Shown: piece by piece, positions 7,503-14,184 of the stretch
Position numbering within the stretch: position 1 is the first letter of the stretch
Layout: each line of letters starts with the position of its first letter
Position numbers and translations under genes: made by a program
NCBI GenBank assembly: GCA_035635075.1
Contig: DASQBT010000209.1
Location: forward strand, 1 to 24,184
Source of the DNA: DASQBT01 sp035635075
GTDB taxonomy: Bacteria; Pseudomonadota; Gammaproteobacteria; Burkholderiales; Thiobacillaceae
Reading direction: 5' to 3'
Length of the DNA stretch: 24,184 nucleotides
The notes under the pieces: generated by a model
Told to the model about the DNA's origin: nothing
Seen by the model: only the letters and a program-made list of their open reading frames with translations
Databases searched by the model: none

Positions 7503-7865
7503 TCAGGTCACGCTGCCGAACGATTTGTCCGTGGAATAGCCTTTGCTCGGCAACGCAGCCAAGTAAAGGCCTTGGGTAACCGGGCCACCGGGGAACAGGC
7601 GATACAGGAAACGACCGCCCCCTTCATCGCGGAACCGCTCTTCCATGTCCCGCAGCAGCATCGGAGCGGACTCCAGGTTGCCGCCGTCCATGTAATGCAG
7701 GCGCAAGAACTTGATTACCTTCATATGATCGGGAGTCAACTCGAGCCCGATGTCCTTGGCCCGCTCAATGGCAATTTCCTCGGACCAGTCGTCCAGTTCC
7801 ACCAAGTCACCCCTTGCATCACGCATCACCGGACGCTCGTTCATCAGGTTATCCATCAAACTCAT
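7503..7865 (-). CDS. Cysteine-less DsrC/TusE-family protein (RspA-like)
   Basis: The 120-residue product has the DsrC/TusE fold signature: a WSEEIAIERAKDIGLELTPDH helix region (27-47), VIKFLRLHYMDGG (50-62), and the terminal FLYRLFPGGPVTQG block (86-99). DsrC carries two cysteines in its C-terminal arm and TusE one, and these pass persulfides in sulfur oxidation or tRNA thiolation. Here the arm has none, and the protein contains no cysteine at all. It also ends in a divergent tail after LPSKGY. Members without these cysteines have been termed RspA and proposed to be regulatory. A strong GAGGAG ribosome-binding site precedes the ATG at 7865. It stands alone, not beside dsr or tus genes. Confidence 0.88.
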   Translation of the reverse strand: MSLMDNLMNERPVMRDARGDLVELDDWSEEIAIERAKDIGLELTPDHMKVIKFLRLHYMDGGNLESAPMLLRDMEERFRDEGGGRFLYRLFPGGPVTQGLYLAALPSKGYSTDKSFGSVT

Positions 7866-8095
7866 GATTTCACTCCTCTGTACCGAAAAGAAGCCAAACT
7901 TTAGCCTGATTTCTGTATAGACCCTTTGCCTAGGATTGCTACCGCCCGTCGTTTATCGCACTGCACACGGCCCAGCCAGCCCTGCTAGAAAAAGCGGCTG
8001 AATAATGCATAACAGGAAAAATTCAAGGTGAAGTCAGCGCGGTCAATTCGAATGCATGCCGCCATTGCTATTATTGATTCTGTTCGAGGATTTGG

Positions 8096-8851
8096 ATGAT
8101 TTACTTGCTTCGGTATTCGCTGTTCGTGCTGTGCTTGGATTGTTTTGTCCTGCAAGGCGCCGGCGCGGCGGAGGTACAGGTCGCGGTCGCGGCCAACTTT
8201 ACAGCCCCGATGCAGAAAATCGCCGCAGCATTCGAGCGGGACACCGGGCACAAAGCGCTGCTCGCATTCGGCTCCACCGGCAAGTTCTACGCGCAGATCA
8301 GGAACGGTGCTCCCTTCCAGGTGTTACTTTCGGCCGACGATGAAACCCCGGCTCGACTGGAACAAGAGGGTCTGGGCGTAGCTGGGTCCCGCTTCACCTA
8401 CGCCATCGGTACCCTCGCGCTGTGGTCGTCAAGATCGGGCGCAGTGGACAGCGAGGGAGACGTCCTGAAGAACGGCTCATTTGCTCACATCGCCTTGGCC
8501 AATCCCAGGCTCGCCCCTTATGGAAAGGCCGCAGTCGAGGTGTTGAACAAGCTGGGCGTATACGCAGCCCTCCAACCCAAATTCGTCCAAGGTGAAAACA
8601 TCGCCCAAGCCTATCAGTTTGTCGCCACCGGCAATGCCGAACTGGGCTTTGTCGCCCTGTCCCAAATCATGAAGGATGGGAAGCTCGCCGAGGGTTCAGC
8701 CTGGATCGTGCCAGCCGGGCTGCACAGACCCATCCGCCAAGACGCCGTACTCCTAATGAAGGGTGAGCACAACGCAGCCGCCATCGCGCTGTTGAATTAC
8801 CTAAAGCGGCCCAAAGCTCAGTCCATCATAAAGGCCTACGGCTATCGCTAA
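8096..8851 (+). CDS. modA: ModA-like periplasmic substrate-binding protein (orphan)
   Basis: The 251-residue protein resembles ModA, the periplasmic molybdate/tungstate-binding subunit of ModABC transporters. It has a hydrophobic signal peptide ending near residue 24 (AGAA/E). After it come VAVAANFTAPMQKIAAAFE (29-47), the oxyanion-binding FGSTGKFYAQI (58-68) and SADDETPARLE. The C-terminal lobe includes NIAQAYQFVATGNAELGFVALSQ. A GAGGA ribosome-binding site lies 5 nt before the ATG. No modB permease or modC ATPase gene is adjacent, so it either uses a transporter encoded elsewhere or binds another oxyanion. It is separated by 174 bp from the next operon and is probably transcribed independently. 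Confidence 0.88.
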   Translation: MIYLLRYSLFVLCLDCFVLQGAGAAEVQVAVAANFTAPMQKIAAAFERDTGHKALLAFGSTGKFYAQIRNGAPFQVLLSADDETPARLEQEGLGVAGSRFTYAIGTLALWSSRSGAVDSEGDVLKNGSFAHIALANPRLAPYGKAAVEVLNKLGVYAALQPKFVQGENIAQAYQFVATGNAELGFVALSQIMKDGKLAEGSAWIVPAGLHRPIRQDAVLLMKGEHNAAAIALLNYLKRPKAQSIIKAYGYR

Positions 8852-8965
8852 CGTGCCGGGCAACGGGCAGTCTCCTCCGGCCGGATGCCTCCAAGGCAGA
8901 TTCAGAGCCGCGGCAGAGACCTCAACGACCAGGGCAGGGTAACAGGCACGATAGACCGTCTTGCA

Positions 8966-8993
8966 TTGCCCCGCGGACCACGTCATAGATAAT
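8966..8993 (+). promoter_or_regulatory. Candidate promoter of the peptidase/ATP-grasp operon
   Basis: TTGCCC (8966-8971, 4 of 6 to -35) and GATAAT (8988-8993, 5 of 6 to -10) are separated by 16 bp. They lie just upstream of the first gene of the four-gene operon, which has a GAGGA ribosome-binding site before 9026. Support is consensus and position only. Confidence 0.35.
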
Positions 8994-9025
8994 GACAAGC
9001 AAGACTCGAATACGAGGATGTCTTC

Positions 9026-9766
9026 ATGCTGCCCACCACGTTGAGCCTGCCAGTGCAAATGCTGCCGCAGCCGGACGAAACGACCTGCGGTCCGACCTGT
9101 CTTCACGCCGTCTATCGCTACTGGGGAAAGGATGAGCCGCTGCAACAAGTCATCGGCCGCATTCGCAAGCTCGATCAGGCCCGCGGCACCATTGCCGTCT
9201 TTCTTGCCTGCGACGCCCTGCGCCAGGGCTTCGCGGCGACCATCTACACTTATAACGTTACGGTATTCGACCCGACCTGGTTTGCACCCGGTGTGGACAT
9301 TGCCGAGCGCCTCACGCGCCAGGCCAAGGCCAAGAAGAACGATATTCGCCTGCAGCACGCCACCGAAAGCTATCATGAGTTTCTGAGTCTGGGTGGGCGG
9401 CTGCGCTTCACCGACCTTTCTCGCACCCTGATCCGCGGCCTGCTGCGGCGCAACCTGCCCATCCTCACCGGCCTGAGTTCAACCTATCTGTATCGCACGG
9501 CGCGCGAGTATGGCCCCAACGACACGCCGGATGACGTGCGAGGAACGCCGGGCGGTCACTTCGTAGTCATGGCCGGCTATGATCGTAAAGCCCGCCAGGT
9601 ACTGATTGCCGACCCCTACGGTCCGCACCCCTACGGTCCGTACCATGAGTACTGGATCAACATCGACCGCGTGGTCGCCGCGGTGCTGCTAGGCATCGTT
9701 ACCCACGACGCCAATCTGCTGGTCATTCATCCACCGCGCACCCAACAAGCAGTCGGCTTGCCATGA
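9026..9766 (+). CDS. Papain-fold / C39-like cysteine peptidase (DUF3335-like)
   Basis: This 246-residue cytoplasmic protein has no signal peptide and fits the papain-like C39-type fold. The likely catalytic Cys21 is in DETTCGPTC (17-25), His178 in GGHFVVMAGYD (176-186) and Asp196 in IADPYG (194-199). Such proteins hydrolyse or transfer amide bonds. In related gene neighbourhoods the peptidase is usually described as fused to a GNAT acetyltransferase; here it stands alone. A 14-bp direct repeat (9612-9625 and 9627-9640) duplicates a Pro-Tyr-Gly-Pro unit next to the catalytic Asp. The gene opens a four-gene operon and overlaps the ATP-grasp gene by 4 bp. It is unlikely to be a bacteriocin-leader peptidase, since no ABC transporter is fused or adjacent. 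Confidence 0.82.
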   Translation: MLPTTLSLPVQMLPQPDETTCGPTCLHAVYRYWGKDEPLQQVIGRIRKLDQARGTIAVFLACDALRQGFAATIYTYNVTVFDPTWFAPGVDIAERLTRQAKAKKNDIRLQHATESYHEFLSLGGRLRFTDLSRTLIRGLLRRNLPILTGLSSTYLYRTAREYGPNDTPDDVRGTPGGHFVVMAGYDRKARQVLIADPYGPHPYGPYHEYWINIDRVVAAVLLGIVTHDANLLVIHPPRTQQAVGLP

Positions 9767-11235
9767 GCGTACTGATCGTCGTCGACAATCCAAAGGATTG
9801 GCCGCTGCAGATTCCTGGGGTTGCAGTTGTTTCAGCCCGCGCCTACCTGACCGAGCCCGAGCATGGCGACAACCACTCGGTCAAGGTGTTCAACCTGTGC
9901 AGGTCCTACAGCTACCAGAGCCTGGGCTACTACGTGTCCCTGCTGGCCGAGGCACGCGGCCACAAGCCGCTGCCGAAGGTCGGCACCATGGAAGATCTAC
10001 AGAGCCGTAACCTGGTGCGCCTGCTGACCGAGGATGTGGATGACCTGATCCAGCATCTGCTGGCGCCGATTAAGTCCGACAGCTTCGAACTCAGCATCTA
10101 CTTCGGCCGCAACGTGACCAGTCGCTATGATGTGCTCAGCCACAAGCTGTTTGGCATGTTGCAGGCCCCGCTGCTGCGCGCCCAGTTCGAACGGCACCGT
10201 GAGCACTGGCGCATTCGCGGTATCCGCGCCATCGCCGCCAGCGACATCCCGCCGCTACACCAGGATTTTGTGGTGCAGGCGGCTATCGACTATTTCGCTG
10301 GCCGTGGCCAGCGACCCCGCAAACGTTCGCCTCCCCGTTTCGATCTGGCCATCCTGCACGACCCGACCAATCCTGAGCCACCATCAAACGCTAGGGCGAT
10401 GCAGAAATTCCAGACGGCAGCAGAGGCGCTCGGCATGCGTGCGGAACTCATCACCCGAGCCGATATTGGCAGGCTGCCTGAATTTGACGCGCTGTTCATC
10501 CGCGACACGACCTACGCCAACCATTACACCTACCGCTTCTCGCGCCGTGCCACGGCTGAGGGGCTGGTTGTGATCGACGACCCCGACTCCATCCTCAAAT
10601 GCAACAACAAGGTTTATCTAGCCGAACTTCTGGCCCAACACCGGCTGCCCGCTCCGAAGACCTTGGTGGTGCACCGCGACAACGTGTCCGACATCATTCC
10701 CACGCTCGGGCTGCCGTGCGTTTTGAAACAACCCGACAGCTCATTCTCGCGCGGCGTGGTCAAGGTTAAAGCGGAAGACGAACTCGCGCCGAAGGTAAGC
10801 GCCCTGCTGGCCGAATCCGATCTGATCATCGCCCAGGAATGGTTGCCGACAGAATTTGATTGGCGCGTGGGAATCCTCGATCGGCGGGTTCTGTTTGTTG
10901 CCAAGTATCTCTTTCCCCCAGGCCACTGGCAGATCGTCCGGCGCGACGCGCAGCGCCGCATTATCGAGGAAGGCGCAACGCTCGCCGTCTCCGTTGGCGA
11001 AGTGCCGGCCAAAGTGGTGAAGACCGCGCTCAAAGCGGCCAACCTAATCGGTAGCGGGTTCTATGGCGTTGATCTGAAGCAGGCTGGCGAGCGCTTGGCA
11101 GTCATTGAAATCAACGACAACCCCAACGTGGATGCCGGCAACGAAGACGGGGTACTGAAGAGCGCGCTGTATCGCGAGGTGATGGGCGTGTTCCTGCGAC
11201 GCATCGAGGCGCGCAAGCAGGGCGCGGGAAGCTGA
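9763..11235 (+). CDS. RimK-like ATP-grasp ligase with N-terminal RLAN domain
   Basis: The 490-residue protein has two parts. Residues 1 to about 165 resemble the RLAN domain often found N-terminal to RimK-like enzymes, with NHSVKVFNLCRSYSYQSLGYYVSLLAEA at 37-64. Residues about 195-480 form the ATP-grasp domain. It shows KCNNKVYLAELL (279-290), the ATP-binding CVLKQPDSSFSRGVVKV (319-335), AQEWLPTEFDWRVGILD (357-373), and the metal-binding EINDNPNVDAGNED (449-462). Such enzymes join a carboxylate to an amine via an acyl phosphate. It overlaps the peptidase gene (ATGA) and is 9 bp from the GCS2 gene, so these act together. Ribosomal S6 glutamylation, the job of true RimK, is less likely given the extra domain and partners. 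Confidence 0.88.
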   Translation: MSVLIVVDNPKDWPLQIPGVAVVSARAYLTEPEHGDNHSVKVFNLCRSYSYQSLGYYVSLLAEARGHKPLPKVGTMEDLQSRNLVRLLTEDVDDLIQHLLAPIKSDSFELSIYFGRNVTSRYDVLSHKLFGMLQAPLLRAQFERHREHWRIRGIRAIAASDIPPLHQDFVVQAAIDYFAGRGQRPRKRSPPRFDLAILHDPTNPEPPSNARAMQKFQTAAEALGMRAELITRADIGRLPEFDALFIRDTTYANHYTYRFSRRATAEGLVVIDDPDSILKCNNKVYLAELLAQHRLPAPKTLVVHRDNVSDIIPTLGLPCVLKQPDSSFSRGVVKVKAEDELAPKVSALLAESDLIIAQEWLPTEFDWRVGILDRRVLFVAKYLFPPGHWQIVRRDAQRRIIEEGATLAVSVGEVPAKVVKTALKAANLIGSGFYGVDLKQAGERLAVIEINDNPNVDAGNEDGVLKSALYREVMGVFLRRIEARKQGAGS

Positions 11236-11244
11236 TCGACACAG

Positions 11245-12480
11245 ATGACTTCGCTATCCGCCTACTCGGCCTACGGGATCGAACTCGAATACATGATCGT
11301 GAACCGAGATTCCCTGTCGGTCCGGCCTATCGCCGCCAAGCTGTTGAAGAACGGGTCTGGAAGAATTGTGAATGAGCTGGTCCGCAAGAACATGGTCTGG
11401 TCCAACGAGTTGACACTTCACCTGATAGAAATCAAAAACAACCCTCCTGTTCCCAAGCTTCTTCCCTTGGTGGATGCATTCCAGCTTGAAGTGGCCGAGA
11501 TCAACCGCCAGTTGGAGGTTTTCGGAGCCTGCCTAATGCCCACTGGCATGCATCCCTGGATGGACCCCTCCACGGAAACCCGGCTCTGGCCACATGACAA
11601 CGCGGATATCTATCGCACATATGACAGCGTGTTCGGTTGTCGTCAGCACGGCTTCGCAAATCTTCAAAGCATGCATCTGAATCTGCCGTTTCAGGATGAT
11701 GCACAATTCGCCAGGCTTCATGCCGCTACGCGCCTTATTCTGCCGATACTCCCAGCTTTGGCAGCCAGCTCTCCCTTCCAAGGGGGTTGCTCAACTGGCT
11801 TCCTTGACAACCGTCTGAAGGCCTACTGTGCCCATCAGGCACGGGTGCCACCCACCATGGGTGAAGTGATTCCGGACACGATTTCCAGTCGAGCGGAATG
11901 CCGGGTGCGTATTCTCCTGCCCATGTACGAGGCGATTTCCTCTTTTGACCCCAAGGGCGCGTTGAGGCAGGAATGGCTTAATGCCCGGGGGGCCGTTCCG
12001 CGTTTCGACCGCATGGCCCTGGAAATCCGGCTGATCGACATGCAGGAATATCCCCGTGCCGACCTGGCTGTGGCGGCTGTCGTCACTGCCCTCATCCGCT
12101 GGCTCGATGAAGGAAAAGTTTCTGATCTGGCGTCCCAGCAATCCTATCCAACCCATCATCTTGCCAACCTGCTTCAAGCCTGCATCAAGGATGCCGACCA
12201 AGCCTCGATTGAAGATCCGGCTTATCTCGCGCTGCTGGGATTGCCTTCCACCCCATGTAGCGCCGCCGAGCTATGGCGCCAGCTCATTGAGGATTGGTGG
12301 CAACGGGAACCAGAACAACGGAAGACCTGGAACGGACCCTTGGATCTGATCTTGGAACACGGTCCCCTGTCACGACGCATCCTGCGGGCAGTGGGTCCTA
12401 ACTGCCCCGGTCCCCGCCAGCAAGAGGTTTACCGATCGCTATGCAATTGCCTCAGCACCGGTCATCCGTTCGTGGGCTAG
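11245..12480 (+). CDS. GCS2-type carboxylate-amine ligase
   Basis: This 411-residue protein belongs to the glutamate-cysteine ligase 2 family, which forms an amide bond from a carboxylate (often gamma-carboxyl of glutamate) and an amine with ATP. It has the metal/glutamate-binding start GIELEYMIV (11-19), NLQSMHLNLPF in the first third, AASSPFQGG, and a late EIRLIDMQEYPRADLAVAAV block. Known relatives include YbdK and EgtA, but the sequence is not diagnostic of either. The ribosome-binding site is weak, so coupling to the upstream gene nine bases away is likely. The pairing with an ATP-grasp ligase suggests two successive ligation steps. Glutathione synthesis is unlikely, because the ATP-grasp partner has an RLAN extension not seen in glutathione synthetase. 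Confidence 0.88.
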   Translation: MTSLSAYSAYGIELEYMIVNRDSLSVRPIAAKLLKNGSGRIVNELVRKNMVWSNELTLHLIEIKNNPPVPKLLPLVDAFQLEVAEINRQLEVFGACLMPTGMHPWMDPSTETRLWPHDNADIYRTYDSVFGCRQHGFANLQSMHLNLPFQDDAQFARLHAATRLILPILPALAASSPFQGGCSTGFLDNRLKAYCAHQARVPPTMGEVIPDTISSRAECRVRILLPMYEAISSFDPKGALRQEWLNARGAVPRFDRMALEIRLIDMQEYPRADLAVAAVVTALIRWLDEGKVSDLASQQSYPTHHLANLLQACIKDADQASIEDPAYLALLGLPSTPCSAAELWRQLIEDWWQREPEQRKTWNGPLDLILEHGPLSRRILRAVGPNCPGPRQQEVYRSLCNCLSTGHPFVG

Positions 12481-12484
12481 GATA

Positions 12485-13207
12485 ATGAAGACCAAACGCG
12501 ACCGTTATCTCATCACCTGTGAGCATGGCGGCAATGTTGTGCCGCCCCTATACCGACCCTTGTTCGCCAACCGGAATGCGCTACTCGAGTCCCACCGAGG
12601 ATGGGACCCTGGTGCGCTCGCCCTCGCTCGGGACTTGGCCCGAGCCTTGAAAGCGCCGCTGTTGTATGCCCGCGTGAGCCGGCTGGTGATCGACCTGAAC
12701 CGCTCCATCGGCCACCCGCGTCTCTATTCCGATGTCACCCGCACCACACCCAGGGAAACCCGAATGGAGATTCTGACGCGCCATTACCTCCCCTATCGCA
12801 ATCGGGCGGAAGAACATATTGCCCTGGCAGTGGCACAAGGAAGCAGAGTCGTACACGTGTCTTCCCACAGTTTCACTCCCATCCTGCATGGCAAGGAGCG
12901 GAAAGCTGACGTGGGCTTGCTCTACGACCCGACTCGACCGCAAGAAGTTGCTCTCAGCCGATTATGGCAAGCGGCCCTCAAAACTTCAGCCCCTGCGCTA
13001 AAAGTACGCCGCAACTATCCCTATGCCGGCACTTCTGACGGATTTACCGCTTATCTTAGAAGACGATTTGCTCCGAAGGACTACGTGGGCATTGAATTGG
13101 AAATCAACCAGAAGCATGTCACGCGAGAAATCAAAATATGGCGTGATCTGCGCGCGCGAATCGCCTCATCCCTGCTCAATGTTCTCGAAAGCCGCGAAAT
13201 TACTTAG
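12485..13207 (+). CDS. N-formylglutamate amidohydrolase-family protein
   Basis: The 240-residue product has the FGase family motifs: ITCEHGGN (10-17), the metal-site region HRGWDPGA (37-44), VSRLVIDLNRS, VVHVSSHSFTPI, and the late VGIELEINQ. The founding members release formate from N-formylglutamate during histidine breakdown. Many relatives act on other N-acyl or amide substrates. No hut genes are nearby. Its start lies 4 bp after the GCS2 stop, with an AGGA only a few bases before the ATG. It is therefore the fourth gene of the ligase operon and may trim or release the ligase product. It converges with the CBS-domain gene, 65 bp beyond. Confidence 0.88.
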   Translation: MKTKRDRYLITCEHGGNVVPPLYRPLFANRNALLESHRGWDPGALALARDLARALKAPLLYARVSRLVIDLNRSIGHPRLYSDVTRTTPRETRMEILTRHYLPYRNRAEEHIALAVAQGSRVVHVSSHSFTPILHGKERKADVGLLYDPTRPQEVALSRLWQAALKTSAPALKVRRNYPYAGTSDGFTAYLRRRFAPKDYVGIELEINQKHVTREIKIWRDLRARIASSLLNVLESREIT

Positions 13208-13272
13208 GGAGCCCCAATTGAAGCCCAATTGACGGCGCGGACTTCCATGTATGCTCATCGCATGCCGGGTAT

Positions 13273-13722
13273 TCAATGTCGCTGCCTGATTTCCCTAGTC
13301 TGTTCACGCGTTATCAGATGGGCGAGCGCCTCCAGTTCCTCTGCCAGCAACTGAAGCAGATCATCAAGCGCCAGGATGCCAATCAATGCGCCATCCTCGC
13401 TCACTACCGGCATTCGGCGGGCACCCTTGTCACGCATGTAGCGAATGGCCTCGAATACGCCGGTATTCTCCGACACGGTGGCCAGATCCGGGGCCATAAT
13501 TTCCTCCACGTTGAGCGCAGCAGGATCGAGCCCGGCGGCCACTACTTCCACGACCACATCGCGGTCAGTCACGATACCTATCGGCTTGCGCAGGCCGCCC
13601 TCATCCGTGACCACAACCACATCGCCAACGTGATGCTCACGCATCAGCCTCGCCGCTTCGTTGACAGGGAGATGTCGCGTCACGAACACTACCTCGCGGT
13701 TGCAGATTTCTCCAATAGCCAT
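13273..13722 (-). CDS. Tandem CBS-domain protein
   Basis: The 149-residue product consists of two CBS domains (about residues 1-62 and 75-130). Each has the typical pattern, as in MREHHVGDVVVVTD with GIVTDRDVV, then MRDKGARRMPVVSEDG with GILALDDLL. CBS pairs bind adenine nucleotides and act as energy or redox sensors, mostly by regulating partner proteins. The ATG at 13722 was chosen because a GAGGA ribosome-binding site precedes it by 7-8 bp and it begins just before the first CBS repeat. The frame is open upstream to 14043, but that part is a DnaJ-like remnant and is not believed to be translated with it. Confidence 0.9.
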   Translation of the reverse strand: MAIGEICNREVVFVTRHLPVNEAARLMREHHVGDVVVVTDEGGLRKPIGIVTDRDVVVEVVAAGLDPAALNVEEIMAPDLATVSENTGVFEAIRYMRDKGARRMPVVSEDGALIGILALDDLLQLLAEELEALAHLITREQTREIRQRH

Positions 13723-13824
13723 CACACGGTCCTCATGAAATAGTGAATGAATAAGCCGCTTTAGCCTGCCTCTCCGACTGTTCGCCAGCACATGATTTAC
13801 TTCACTGATGTTTGGTTTTGACGT

Positions 13825-14025
13825 CAAGCTCCCGTAAAGCTCCCGTTCTTCCGGAGCGCTGCTTTCCTGAATTCGCACTTTGATCTGCACATAGAGGTCA
13901 CCCTTTCGCTTGCTCCCAAAGCAGGGGAAGCCCAGCGGGACAGTCCGCGAGGCCACCTGGGCCACCCTCCAAGATCGGACGCGCAAACTGGTAGTGCCCG
14001 CGGATGGCACCCCGGCGATGCGCCC
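13825..14025 (-). pseudogene. Remnant of a DnaJ/CbpA-type co-chaperone C-terminal domain
   Basis: The frame upstream of the CBS gene encodes a segment resembling the end of DnaJ/CbpA substrate-binding domain II. It has an IP-AGTTS-LRVRS-like start, then KRKGDLYVQIKVRIQES and APEERELYGSL. In intact proteins this reads roughly as LRLRGKG...GDLYV.V.V..PE..SPEERELYE.L. The J domain and the rest of the protein are missing, no start codon is credible, and the spacing inside the segment is disturbed. It seems to be the stump of a cbpA-like gene in the same orientation as the CBS gene. Confidence 0.5.
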
Positions 14026-14184
14026 TGTCCAATACTGGATCATTTCCGCGTCTACCCACTTTCAAGAATAGGCTGGAATGTGGCTGGCGGATATGTGTCC
14101 GTTGCTCATGCGGTAGAGACTCTTGGGCTATGTGTCAGCCGCAAAATGTTTGATCCGCACTTTCATCCTCCGGAAGGGTGCAAC

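Noticed and set aside
9026..9766. Peptidase as the C39 leader-peptidase of a bacteriocin exporter
   Set aside because: No ABC transporter domain, precursor peptide or immunity gene is present; the neighbours are amide ligases.
11245..12480. GCS2 gene as gshA for glutathione synthesis
   Set aside because: The adjacent ATP-grasp protein has an RLAN-type N-terminus unlike GshB, and proteobacterial glutathione synthesis uses other GshA types or a different layout.
12485..13207. FGase-family gene as hutG of histidine degradation
   Set aside because: No hutH, hutU or hutI nearby; its position in the ligase operon suggests another substrate.
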